Numbered from the stretch's first letter, positions 8,986-16,095 are shown. The stretch is 35,259 nucleotides of DNA from Cytophagaceae bacterium (GCA_029237685.1 JAQZBV010000016.1:1-35259), one strand, 5' to 3'. Notes: generated by a model from the letters alone, not told the origin. Numbers and translations are program-made.

Positions 8986-9065
8986 ATTTGTTAATTTAAC
9001 AGAGTTAAAGTTAACAGACAAACACTTTTTAGTTTGTTGTTTTTTATTGAATGCATTTGCAATAG

Positions 9066-9126
9066 AAATCCCGGGCAGATGCCCTATGTGAAAAGGCACC
9101 AATAGATATTGGCGCCAGCGGGATTT
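9066..9126 (-). repeat. REP-like hairpin unit a
   Basis: Read on the minus strand 9120-9070: core CGCTGGCG, hairpin CCAATATCTATTGG, a 14-nt linker ending CATA, hairpin GGGCATCTGCCC, then GGG. The whole is closed by AAATCCCG (9066-9073) and CGGGATTT (9119-9126). It shares layout but not stem sequence with the units at 9769 and 9860. Confidence 0.7.
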
Positions 9127-9127
9127 A

Positions 9128-9304
9128 CAACAGCAGCAATGGAAGAATGTTATGGTTAAAGTATAAGAATTTACTGGAAAACCTGCCGTCAAATCAGCAC
9201 AAGCGGTTGTAAAAGAATATGATTATAATGATTGGAGCAATACAATAGGAGAAGAAGAAACAGATGAGAGTTTTACTGAAGATTTAAAGTATTTATTTAA
9301 ATAA
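9128..9304 (+). pseudogene. Decayed small ORF upstream of orphan membrane gene
   Basis: A reading frame ending at TAA 9302-9304 encodes EFTGKPAVKSAQAVVKEYDY followed by an acidic tail that ends DLKYLFK. It is broken by an in-frame TAA at 9164-9166, just after MVKV (ATG 9152). Restoring one base of that stop would give a protein of about 50 residues starting MVKVxEFTGK. The ATG of the next gene is 6 bp after the stop, so the two probably formed an operon. It resembles the end of a toxin or other displaced cassette gene by position only; no family was recognised. Confidence 0.4.
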
Positions 9305-9310
9305 ATTGAA

Positions 9311-9553
9311 ATGAAAGATTTGAAAAATAAGCCAATAATACTTACTATAAAATTTATATTCATTAGTATTGGTTTTCTCTTACTCTCTTGGGGTTCAAGC
9401 TCTCTAATACATTATTTTAAGTATTATAATAAGATTGGATTGAGCATATATTCTGTGATGTATTATGTTGCTATTGTGTCAGCACTCCTTTTTGTGTTTT
9501 TACTTATATTATTGATCTTTTTATGGATAAGAGGTAGGTATTTGAAAAGATAA
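9311..9553 (+). CDS. Small two-helix membrane protein (orphan)
   Basis: 80 residues: a Lys/Asn-rich start (MKDLKNKPIIL), one hydrophobic helix at about 10-32, a short polar segment (HYFKYYNKIG), a second helix at about 45-72, and a basic end (RGRYLKR). It is AT-rich with codon use unlike the core genes. It lies 6 bp behind a decayed ORF tail, 28 bp before repeat R3, and between REP-like units a and b. Small membrane proteins placed behind a displaced ORF are often immunity proteins of polymorphic toxins. That reading is inference from context; there is no sequence match to support it. Confidence 0.6.
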   Translation: MKDLKNKPIILTIKFIFISIGFLLLSWGSSSLIHYFKYYNKIGLSIYSVMYYVAIVSALLFVFLLILLIFLWIRGRYLKR

Positions 9554-9586
9554 TGGGTTCTAAAGGGAAAGGGATAATGTGGTAAT

Positions 9587-9759
9587 GTATCAAAAAGAGA
9601 GGTTGTCATTTAACATACAGATAATCAATATTGTTAAGAATAACGGAAGCAATAAATAAAACAAAGGAGTCTGGTATAAAGTATCAGACTCCTTTGTTTT
9701 GAGGGTACCTAGGCTCTCTGAAGCCACGATTTACATCTAAGTGTATCACAAAGAGAGGT
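9587..9759. repeat. Paired direct repeats R3/R4 enclosing a hairpin
   Basis: GTATCAAAAAGAGAGGT (9587-9603, preceded by GGTAAT) and GTATCACAAAGAGAGGT (9743-9759, preceded by CTAAGT) are 16/17 identical and start 156 bp apart. The tag AAGAGAGGT is shared within this pair but differs from the TGCAGGT tag of pair R1/R2. Confidence 0.8.
9661..9701 (+). terminator. Terminator-like hairpin inside R3/R4 module
   Basis: Perfect 13-bp stem ACAAAGGAGTCTG (9661-9673) / CAGACTCCTTTGT (9685-9697) with an 11-nt loop and a following TTTTG. It is in the same relative place as the 8192 hairpin, with a different stem. Confidence 0.65.
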
Positions 9760-9768
9760 CACTCCACC

Positions 9769-9912
9769 CGTTGGCGCCAGTTTGAACTGGTGTCTAATAT
9801 GACATAGAGCTTCAGCTCGGGGATGGTATAAAACAAACAGATGGTTTTTAGCTACAAAGCCCGCGCAAATGCGCTATGACAAAAGAGACACAAGCGAATG
9901 CTTGCGCCAACG
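9769..9912. repeat. REP-like units b and c in inverted (BIME-like) arrangement
   Basis: Unit b (9769-9821, +) reads CGTTGGCG, hairpin CCAGTTTGAACTGG, TGTC-N6-GACATA, hairpin GAGCTTCAGCTC, GGG. Unit c (9912-9860, -) reads CGTTGGCG, hairpin CAAGCATTCGCTTG, TGTC-N6-GTCATA, hairpin GCGCATTTGCGC, GGG. The outer cores pair over 9 bp (9769-9777 with 9904-9912). Same blueprint and spacing, different but self-complementary stems. Confidence 0.8.
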
Positions 9913-9995
9913 AAGATAGTGATCAATATCAGCCATATTTATGGGACGTAACAATAAATAGAAGTAGACTTCCTCGGTAAGAAATAGAATTATTT

Positions 9996-10439
9996 ATGAA
10001 ATATGTATTGCTGTGTACGATGTTTTTTTATTGTTGTCAAAACAAGAAAACAAACGATCAAAATTTAGAGTTTGAAAGGGTGTATTCTCTAAAGTTTAAA
10101 GAGAATAATTTCAACGGTGAGCTAATAGTAAGATATAGACACTACATACATGTTAAAAATTATTCTGATATGCTATTTGAAAAAACTAAGATTTTAAGTG
10201 TAACTAAGAATTATATGGATTCTTGTACTACAAATAAAGTTGAAATAGGTTCTATTTATTATATGAAAGCAGTAGAAAATTGCGGCTTTGAATCTAATGA
10301 ATTAAACTATGAAGAAATCAATAGTAATTCCTTATTAGGATTTTATTTTGAAAAAGGAGCCATTATAGGAATTAAAGTGTTTAATGGTTCATCTGATAAA
10401 CTTTTCAAAATCAATGGACACAAAGTGACGGAAGAGTAA
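9996..10439 (+). CDS. Orphan small lipoprotein-like protein
   Basis: 147 residues starting MKYVLLCTMFFYCCQNKKTN: a very short signal-like hydrophobic stretch with Cys13/Cys14 as possible lipidation sites, then a Lys/Asn-rich soluble domain with many beta-prone segments. It contains Cys at CTTNKVEIGSIYY and ENCGFESNE, which could form a disulfide in the periplasm. Composition is strongly AT-rich. It sits between REP-like pair b/c and repeat R5, which starts 28 bp after the stop, the same distance as seen behind the 9311 gene. No family is recognised; an immunity-type or surface role is possible but unsupported. Confidence 0.65.
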   Translation: MKYVLLCTMFFYCCQNKKTNDQNLEFERVYSLKFKENNFNGELIVRYRHYIHVKNYSDMLFEKTKILSVTKNYMDSCTTNKVEIGSIYYMKAVENCGFESNELNYEEINSNSLLGFYFEKGAIIGIKVFNGSSDKLFKINGHKVTEE

Positions 10440-10467
10440 ATGACTTTGTCATGATGCGTTTGAACTG

Positions 10468-10514
10468 GGTAATGTATCAAAATACAGGTGCCAACGCGTT
10501 GGAATGCGCCAATG
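10468..10514. repeat. Solo repeat R5 fused to a degenerate REP-like unit
   Basis: GGTAATGTATCAAAATACAGGT (split as GGTAAT + GTATCAAAATACAGGT, 10468-10489) is a left-type repeat with no partner 155 bp away. It runs into CCAACGCGTTGG (10491-10502) and CGCCAATG (10507-10514), a decayed REP-like core on the minus strand. TTTGAACTGG, half of a REP-like hairpin, lies directly upstream. Confidence 0.6.
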
Positions 10515-10573
10515 CGGTTTTTTCAAGATGAAATAGTCAGTCCCCTAAAAACAGTAGCAATTTGAACTAACAA

Positions 10574-11167
10574 CTATACCGTTGATTCCAATCCCGGTGT
10601 ATACTTTTTCCCTCTGATTCTGGAAAGTTGTGTGGGAGTGATGCCTAGATAAGAAGCAATGTGGTATTGAGGAATGATGTTTTCAAGTGTTGGATAGTCT
10701 TCCAGAAAAATGCTGTAACGCTCTTCCGCATTGAGCATCACCAACTGCAGCTCTCTGTTTTCCTTTACCTGATACAAAAACTCCGGCAAGATACGGAATA
10801 TGCGTTCGATCATGGGGTGTTCGTCAAACAGTGCTGCAATGGCTGTAAAGTCAGCCACCAGCAGTTTGCAGTCAGTCATCGCCTGGATGCTGATCTTGCT
10901 GGGCTTTCTGCTCACCAGCGAACTGTAAGCGCCAATCAGTTGCAAGGGAAGAAAAAACCTCTTGTTGTATTCCGTACCCTTGGTGCTTCTGTAAAATCCA
11001 CGTGTTACTCCTTCTGTCATGAGAGCGATCTGGTGTTCTACTTTACCTTCCTGTGCAAAGTATGCACCTTTCTCCAGCACTGCTTCCGTAAACAAACCAC
11101 TGAATACTTTCCAATCGTTTTCATCAAGCGGCCAAAGTTTGTCAAAATATTTTTTCAGCAAGTTCAT
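10574..11167 (-). CDS. Crp/Fnr-family transcriptional regulator
   Basis: 197 residues. An N-terminal cyclic-nucleotide-binding-type beta-roll (about 25-115) is joined by a long helix to a C-terminal winged helix-turn-helix (about 165-187, IPQYHIASYLGITPTQLSRIR). The phosphate-binding cassette is degenerate (TEYNKRFFLPLQLIGAYSSL, no Arg-Ser pair), so cAMP binding is doubtful, and there are no Fnr-type cysteines. This is the form common in Bacteroidota. It is a cytoplasmic DNA-binding protein with unknown signal and targets. The stop codon overlaps a stray GTTAGTT heptamer (10565-10576). It lies inside the repeat-rich island but has core-like composition. Confidence 0.88.
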   Translation of the reverse strand: MNLLKKYFDKLWPLDENDWKVFSGLFTEAVLEKGAYFAQEGKVEHQIALMTEGVTRGFYRSTKGTEYNKRFFLPLQLIGAYSSLVSRKPSKISIQAMTDCKLLVADFTAIAALFDEHPMIERIFRILPEFLYQVKENRELQLVMLNAEERYSIFLEDYPTLENIIPQYHIASYLGITPTQLSRIRGKKYTPGLESTV

Positions 11168-11497
11168 GTGTTAAAGATAATAGTCAAATAGTGAGTTGCA
11201 ATAAATTATAGACCGAAAAAAATGTTTGAACAGCTTTTTATGCCTTCGCGATGCGCTGAATAACAGGCTAGATGAGGCTTTTCTGCACATCATAGTACAG
11301 GATATTTTTTTATAACCATTTACATATGCTATTTTTTTCTCCCTATGATAAGGATATCCTTGTGTAAAGAGGCAATCATTTGTCTTCCGTTAACTCAATG
11401 GTGCTTAACTATAAAGTGAGAAGGTAATTTACCTGTTTCGTTTTGTACAAACACACCCTTGAGCATTTTCTTTATACATTTTAACCAACTACATGCT
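11168..11497. other. Divergent intergenic region
   Basis: 330 bp between the minus-strand regulator and the plus-strand metalloprotease. It is AT-rich, and no confident promoter pair or repeat was found. It could hold regulatory sites for both genes. Confidence 0.4.
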
Positions 11498-14233
11498 ATG
11501 AAAAAAAACACGTTTTATCTTTTTATTCTCCTGGGGCTCCTGGGGCTCAATTGGAATGCCCATGCCCAGACGACCGTCATCAACGGACTTGCGGTAATTG
11601 TTAATTTTCCTGACCGCTCTTTCCATGGCCATGCCGATACGGTATCCATGATGATGAATCAGTCCACAGGTTTTAATACCTGGAACAACAACGGCTCGGT
11701 GAAGCAATACTACAATGCACAGTCCGGCGGCAGTGTAGAAATAAACAGCCAGGTCATTACCGTAACCGTTGATCAGAACTACAATTATTACCACGGCTCC
11801 AACCTGCCTTATAATGGCGGTGTGGAATTTGTGAAAGATGTGGTGGCAAAGATCAACACCGCTTATTCCGGTGGATTTAGCGGCCTGACTTCTTTCCCCT
11901 CTGAAAACAGACTCTGGCACTTCAGCATCATCTGCACCTCTCCAGGTCCCAATGGCATCGGAGTGGCTTACGGATTTGACGAAGGTCTTTCTATCCTCAA
12001 CGGAGGAAATCCTTTACCGGTGAAGAATGTAGCGGTGATGGCTTACGTATACCCTCAGAAACCGGAGATCAACGTGATTTGCCACGAACTTGGTCACAGC
12101 ATTTTTGGCTGGTCCGATTATTACAATGTATCGGGGATAAGCGGCAACTTGGGTCACTACTGCCTGATGGGCAGCGGCGGCAACAACGGTCAGCCGATGC
12201 ACCTCTCCGCACCTTTGCGTCTGCAGAAGGGCTGGATCGGACAAGTGGACAATATTTCTACGTCTGTCACGCAGACTTATAGCGCGACGAGCAGCAACAG
12301 TAATCAGGTGTACAAATACACCAATCCCTTCAACAGCAAGGAATATTTTCTGTTGGAGCCCTATACCCACAGCACCTATTACCTCAGCTTGACAGGTGAC
12401 GGATATGTTCCGGATCAGGGATTAGCCGTATGGTATGTGGACGAAGACGGAGGCCTTGATCAGCCGACACATGCTGTCGCTCCGCGGATCAAACTGATTC
12501 AGGCCGATGGTTTCGACGAGATGCATTCCTTTTCGACTACACACTACGACCAGCGAGGCGATGCAACGGACCTGTTTGACAACAGTTATGCTTCTTTGTC
12601 AGATGCCTCTCATCCGTTTCTACGCTGGAAAGACGGAAGTCTCACCGGACTGAACATCACTGATGTCAGCGCGGTAGGAAGCAGCATGACTTTTAAAGTG
12701 AATGCAAGACCCAACACCATCAGCGTGTCACCTTCTGCCAACGGCAACGTTTCACCGAGCGGTCTCATCACCGTGGCTACGGGCCAAAACCAAACCCTCA
12801 CCATACAGCCTGACCTGGGCTACGAAGTAGATCAGGTCCTTGTCAATGGTGTGTCGCAAGGTGCTGTCACCAGTTATACCTTCAACAACGTGACAAGCAA
12901 TGCCACCGTGCAAGTGAGCTTTAAAACAAGCACAGGATACAGCCTTCCATCCCCGTGGTTGAACACCGACATCGGCAGTCCCTCTGCTGCAGGGAAAGGT
13001 CTTTATGACAGTGGAACCTTCGGTATCGTATCCTACGGCAACGACATCTGGGGCGGAAGCGACCAGTTCCATTTCATCTACCGGACACTTTCCGGCGACG
13101 GTGAAATCATTGCGCGTGTAGCAGGGATGAACAGTCCTTCCGATTGGAGCAAGGCAGGAGTCATGATCCGGGAAACATTGAATGCAGGTTCCAAACATGC
13201 CATGTTCGTGAAAACACCAGGCAACGGAATTGCCAACCAGTACAGAACATCTACCAATGGCGGTTCGGACAACTACAACCCAAGGATTGAGCAGGACAAC
13301 CTGAACTGGCTCAAGCTGTCACGTAGTGGCAACACCATCACCGCTTCGTATTCTACCAACGGCACCAGCTGGACGACATTCAACACCGTAAACATATCCA
13401 TGACAAGCAATGTGTACGTAGGTTTGTGCGGCAGCGGCATCAACAGCAACACACCGTTCAAGCCATTATTTGATCAGGTTTCCGTGACCGGAGCCAATCA
13501 GGCGCCAAGTGTATCGCTGACTTCTCCGTCCAACAATGCATTGTATACCGCCCCTGCTTCCGTAACGCTGACTGCCAGCGCATCCGACACCGATGGCACC
13601 ATCGATCGCGTGGAGTTTTACGAAGGCAGCAATTTGCTCACTACCGTATACTCCGGTTCTTATACCTACAACTGGACAAGCGTGGCAGCCGGTTCCTATA
13701 CTTTGACTGCCAAAGCGTACGACGACGACAACGCTTCGACGACTTCTTCTTCGGTATCGATCACAGTCACAGGCAGCGGCACATGTACGGCTCCAGCCTG
13801 GAACTCATCCACCGCTTACCTTGGCAATGCCGAAGTGAGCTACGGCGGTATCCGCTACAGAGCCAACTGGTGGACGCAAAACCAGCGTCCAGATCTAAAT
13901 AACGGTCCCGGCGGTAGCGGTCAGCCATGGACAAGCCTGGGAACCTGCAATACGAGGACAGCATGGATTGAATCAAACGCCGAACTGCTGAGCCTTGCCC
14001 CTAACCCTGCAAGCAGCCAATCAAGCCTGACGGTAAACCTTGCTGAGCAGGACGAAGTGAGCATCATTGTGATGGACAAACTTGGCAGAACATGCGGTGT
14101 CATTTACCAGGGTTCACTTGCTGCAGGCCAGCACACGTTTGATGTTCCTGTACATCTTTTCCCACAGGGATTGTACACCGTGTCGTTGCGCGGACAAAAA
14201 GAAAACAGCTACATCGCTTTCATCAAACAATAA
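11498..14233 (+). CDS. Secreted M6-type metalloprotease with chitin-binding module and T9SS tail
   Basis: 911 residues. Signal peptide 1-24 (ending AHAQ). M6-like zinc protease domain about 26-400 with HELGHSIFGWSD (His196, Glu197, His200, Asp207) and the downstream met-turn-like YCLMG. Then an InlB-type beta repeat (about 405-475), a concanavalin-like jellyroll (about 485-665), a bacterial Ig-like domain (about 669-758), a ChtBD3/CBM5-12 chitin-binding module (about 763-818; ANWWTQNQRPD) and a PNP-type T9SS sorting domain (from about 830, LAPNPASS). The product should be exported by Sec and T9SS to the surface or medium. I chose ATG 11498 over TTG 11459 because it begins the signal peptide. 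The gene is visibly GC-richer than its neighbours. Confidence 0.92.
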   Translation: MKKNTFYLFILLGLLGLNWNAHAQTTVINGLAVIVNFPDRSFHGHADTVSMMMNQSTGFNTWNNNGSVKQYYNAQSGGSVEINSQVITVTVDQNYNYYHGSNLPYNGGVEFVKDVVAKINTAYSGGFSGLTSFPSENRLWHFSIICTSPGPNGIGVAYGFDEGLSILNGGNPLPVKNVAVMAYVYPQKPEINVICHELGHSIFGWSDYYNVSGISGNLGHYCLMGSGGNNGQPMHLSAPLRLQKGWIGQVDNISTSVTQTYSATSSNSNQVYKYTNPFNSKEYFLLEPYTHSTYYLSLTGDGYVPDQGLAVWYVDEDGGLDQPTHAVAPRIKLIQADGFDEMHSFSTTHYDQRGDATDLFDNSYASLSDASHPFLRWKDGSLTGLNITDVSAVGSSMTFKVNARPNTISVSPSANGNVSPSGLITVATGQNQTLTIQPDLGYEVDQVLVNGVSQGAVTSYTFNNVTSNATVQVSFKTSTGYSLPSPWLNTDIGSPSAAGKGLYDSGTFGIVSYGNDIWGGSDQFHFIYRTLSGDGEIIARVAGMNSPSDWSKAGVMIRETLNAGSKHAMFVKTPGNGIANQYRTSTNGGSDNYNPRIEQDNLNWLKLSRSGNTITASYSTNGTSWTTFNTVNISMTSNVYVGLCGSGINSNTPFKPLFDQVSVTGANQAPSVSLTSPSNNALYTAPASVTLTASASDTDGTIDRVEFYEGSNLLTTVYSGSYTYNWTSVAAGSYTLTAKAYDDDNASTTSSSVSITVTGSGTCTAPAWNSSTAYLGNAEVSYGGIRYRANWWTQNQRPDLNNGPGGSGQPWTSLGTCNTRTAWIESNAELLSLAPNPASSQSSLTVNLAEQDEVSIIVMDKLGRTCGVIYQGSLAAGQHTFDVPVHLFPQGLYTVSLRGQKENSYIAFIKQ

Positions 14234-14253
14234 ATTTACTGACAACAATGAAG

Positions 14254-14286
14254 AAACCGCTCTCCTATTGGGGAGCGGTTTTTTTG
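14254..14286 (+). terminator. Rho-independent terminator after the metalloprotease
   Basis: Stem AACCGCTCTCC / GGGGAGCGGTT with a TATT loop and a run of T (14279-14285). Confidence 0.85.
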
Positions 14287-14298
14287 TGATGATGGGAA

Positions 14299-14318
14299 CC
14301 AGTTTAAACCGGCCAACG
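14299..14318 (-). repeat. Partial REP-like unit
   Basis: On the minus strand: CGTTGGCC then hairpin CCGGTTTAAACTGG (overlapping by two bases), matching the core and first hairpin of unit b. The linker and second hairpin are absent. Confidence 0.55.
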
Positions 14319-14472
14319 AAGGCTTGATGTAGAAGGTTATAAATCGTACTATAGCAAGAAGCTGTGGAAATTGGATAATATAATGACAAGGAGGAGATTT
14401 AAATAAGGGATAGGGAGGTAACAGAAAAGGGTAAAAACGTTAACTTGTAGTAGGCATTAAACGCTTCTGATT

Positions 14473-14704
14473 ATGGATATAAGAACCAAATACCTGTTGT
14501 TAGAGAAATTGATCCAAACGGATAACGATGCGATTTTAGATCAGGTAAAAGCGATCCTGAGTCAAGATGATAAAGACTTTTGGGAGGAGTTGGACAGTAA
14601 TAACCCAAAGCTCTATTCTTCGTGGTAAGGATCAATCCAGAAAAGGAGAGACTAAATTGCATGATGATGTGATGAAAGATATAAAGAGCAAATTTTTGAA
14701 GTAA
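14473..14704 (+). pseudogene. Antitoxin of a RelE/ParE-type pair, frameshifted
   Basis: From ATG 14473, 51 codons read MDIRTKYLLLEKLIQTDND ... DKDFWEELDSNNPKLYSSW and stop at TAA 14626-14628. The family's C-terminal half continues in another frame: ILRGKDQSRKGETKLHDDV then MKDIKSKFLK, ending at TAA 14702-14704. A small indel near 14612-14622 explains it. The KDFWEELD and DVMKDIKSKF blocks are typical of small Bacteroidota antitoxins placed in front of RelE/ParE toxins. The toxin ATG follows the stop directly (TAAATG). Confidence 0.7.
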
Positions 14705-14991
14705 ATGAATTATCCGATAGAGTGGTCGACAGAAGCCGAGCTTACCTATAGAGAGATCTTGTTAAGGATTCAGCAGAATGGACAATAAAAGAGTTATCGA
14801 ATTTTATAACACGCACAGAAAAGGTATTAAGTTTTATAGAGGATAATCCACTTTTATATCCTCGATCAGAGAAGCAAGGTATATACCGTGCGTTGATCAG
14901 CAATCAGACGAGTTTATATTATGAACTGTATCAAGAGAAAACCAATCGTAAACCCCATCTGTCCCACCTGTCGCGTTGTCTGCGCTTGTGA
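14705..14991 (+). pseudogene. RelE/ParE-type toxin, frameshifted and truncated
   Basis: ATG 14705 gives MNYPIEWSTEAELTYREIL and reaches TAA 14786-14788. The remainder is in a second frame: WTIKELSNFITRTEKVLSFI, then EDNPLLYPRSEKQGIYRALI and SNQTSLYYELYQEKTNRK. This is the RelE/ParE fold pattern (core strand SLYY, basic RSEKQGIYRALI). After about 14953 the reading is unrelated (PHLSHLSRCLRL, stop 14989-14991), so the final strand is also lost. It cannot make an active toxin unless frames are corrected. It is the partner of the broken antitoxin immediately upstream. Confidence 0.7.
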
Positions 14992-15055
14992 CTTTCAATG
15001 AAGCGGCATTCTTCAGACTTACCACTTAGCTGATTAGTCAGCCTTTTGCAAGTGC

Positions 15056-15071
15056 CCGTTGGCGCCAACGG
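15056..15071. repeat. 16-bp palindrome from two fused REP-like cores
   Basis: CCGTTGGCGCCAACGG is a perfect palindrome made of CGTTGGCG and its complement overlapping. It lies 20 bp before the start of the orphan gene at 15092. A GCTGATTAGTCAGC hairpin is just upstream (about 15029-15042). Confidence 0.65.
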
Positions 15072-15091
15072 ATATTTAAAAATTTCTAATT

Positions 15092-15553
15092 ATGTTAGCT
15101 GAAAGAGATATCAAATTAATTATTTCCAATTTAGAATTGATATCTTATCAAGCACAAGAGTTAATGGAAGCCAAGAACTCTAATTTATATTATAGTGATT
15201 TTGTTCAATTTTATAATACGTATATTTTATACTTAAGAAAAATAAGCAATACAGATGAAACATTAAAAAAAATAATATCTAAGTTTCCTTCTATTCGTAA
15301 GCCAAACCACAACAGAACCATTATTGCATTTTCATTACTAGCTTTATTAAGTATTATAATTGGACCTTTTGTTCTTTATTATTATATAATTGTAGGTGTC
15401 CCATTACTTTTATTTTTTTTACTGGGTTATTATATCTGGAGAGAAAAAAACAGTTGGCAATTAAGCAAAGTGATAAATACTTGTATAGACTTAAAAAGTC
15501 ACTTGCTAAAAATATTAGAGGAATCGGATCCTTCTAGCGACAGGTTTAGTTGA
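15092..15553 (+). CDS. Orphan membrane protein with two adjacent helices
   Basis: 153 residues. A predicted cytoplasmic helical segment (1-75, LAERDIKLIISNLELISYQ) is followed by a helical hairpin of two membrane segments (about 77-98 and 99-117, rich in Leu, Ile and Tyr) and a C-terminal amphipathic helix (WQLSKVINTCIDLKSHLLKI). No signal peptide. AT-rich. It is bracketed by REP-like sequence on both sides: a core palindrome 20 bp upstream and a CGTTGGCA unit 7 bp after the stop. No partner toxin is intact nearby. Function unknown; an immunity or cassette gene is possible from context only. Confidence 0.65.
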   Translation: MLAERDIKLIISNLELISYQAQELMEAKNSNLYYSDFVQFYNTYILYLRKISNTDETLKKIISKFPSIRKPNHNRTIIAFSLLALLSIIIGPFVLYYYIIVGVPLLLFFLLGYYIWREKNSWQLSKVINTCIDLKSHLLKILEESDPSSDRFS

Positions 15554-15559
15554 TCACCC

Positions 15560-15585
15560 CGTTGGCACCAATTTAAACTGACGTC
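15560..15585 (+). repeat. Partial REP-like unit after the orphan gene
   Basis: CGTTGGCA followed by CCAATTTAAACTGA and CGTC, matching core, first hairpin (now imperfect) and TGTC of unit b. The second hairpin is missing. Confidence 0.6.
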
Positions 15586-15589
15586 AAGG

Positions 15590-16095
15590 GCTGCCTTAAT
15601 TCCCCCCCTGACCTTTATCCTATTTTTTGAAGGTAAAAATCTCAACCATTTTTTCTCCAAGTTCTAAATTCCAGAAATCCCTTTCCTTCCAGTACTTTTT
15701 TAATCGGAAGACAAATTCGCTTTATACCAGAAAAAAATTCGAACCAAAAAAACACCGGGAGAGAACCTGAAAAAGCGCTAAATCTCGGTTTTGAATTGTG
15801 TACTTAGGGCAGTTATCCACAGCACTTTTATTCGGGATTAATTTTGTTTATGTGTTTACAAAGTAATTTTTAATTTTACAAAGTAAATTATTTACTAATA
15901 GCTGATTTTTCATAGTAGTATTCAAAACGAAATAGTGATATCCGCTGTAAGCCTTTATTCATGATGCAGTAAGGGGTAAATTACAACACTCAAAAACGGA
16001 ATTTTTTGACGTCTAATCAAAACGACCAATGAGTTATAAGCGGCTGAACTGGTATTGTGAATTTTAATTTGTAATTTGGAACATACAATCATTAC
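15590..16095. other. Long noncoding region before the LRR gene pair
   Basis: About 500 bp with no ORF. It holds a run of seven C (about 15602-15608) and the twin TTACAAAGTAA dyads listed separately. No clear promoter pair was found, although the last 100 bp must carry the start signals for the following operon. Confidence 0.4.
15856..15886. promoter_or_regulatory. Twin TTACAAAGTAA dyads, operator candidate
   Basis: Two identical 11-bp dyads, TTACAAAGTAA, at 15856-15866 and 15876-15886, start exactly 20 bp apart, i.e. about two helical turns on the same DNA face. They lie 210 bp upstream of the LRR operon. Each also contains a reverse-strand TTACTTTG, close to the -7 consensus. Confidence 0.4.

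Noticed and set aside
9769..9912. Integron attC site
   Set aside because: The array layout and palindromes suggest it, but the RYYYAAC/GTTRRRY core boxes are not present and no IntI-type integrase is in the window.
9876..9977. Small ORF starting MTKETQANACANED
   Set aside because: It begins inside REP-like unit c and its first half is repeat sequence; no sign of independent coding.
14319..14406. Frame reading LDVEGYKSYYSKKLWKLDNI
   Set aside because: It looks like a possible ORF tail, but has no start, lies beside a partial REP-like unit and matches nothing I recognise; too weak to call.
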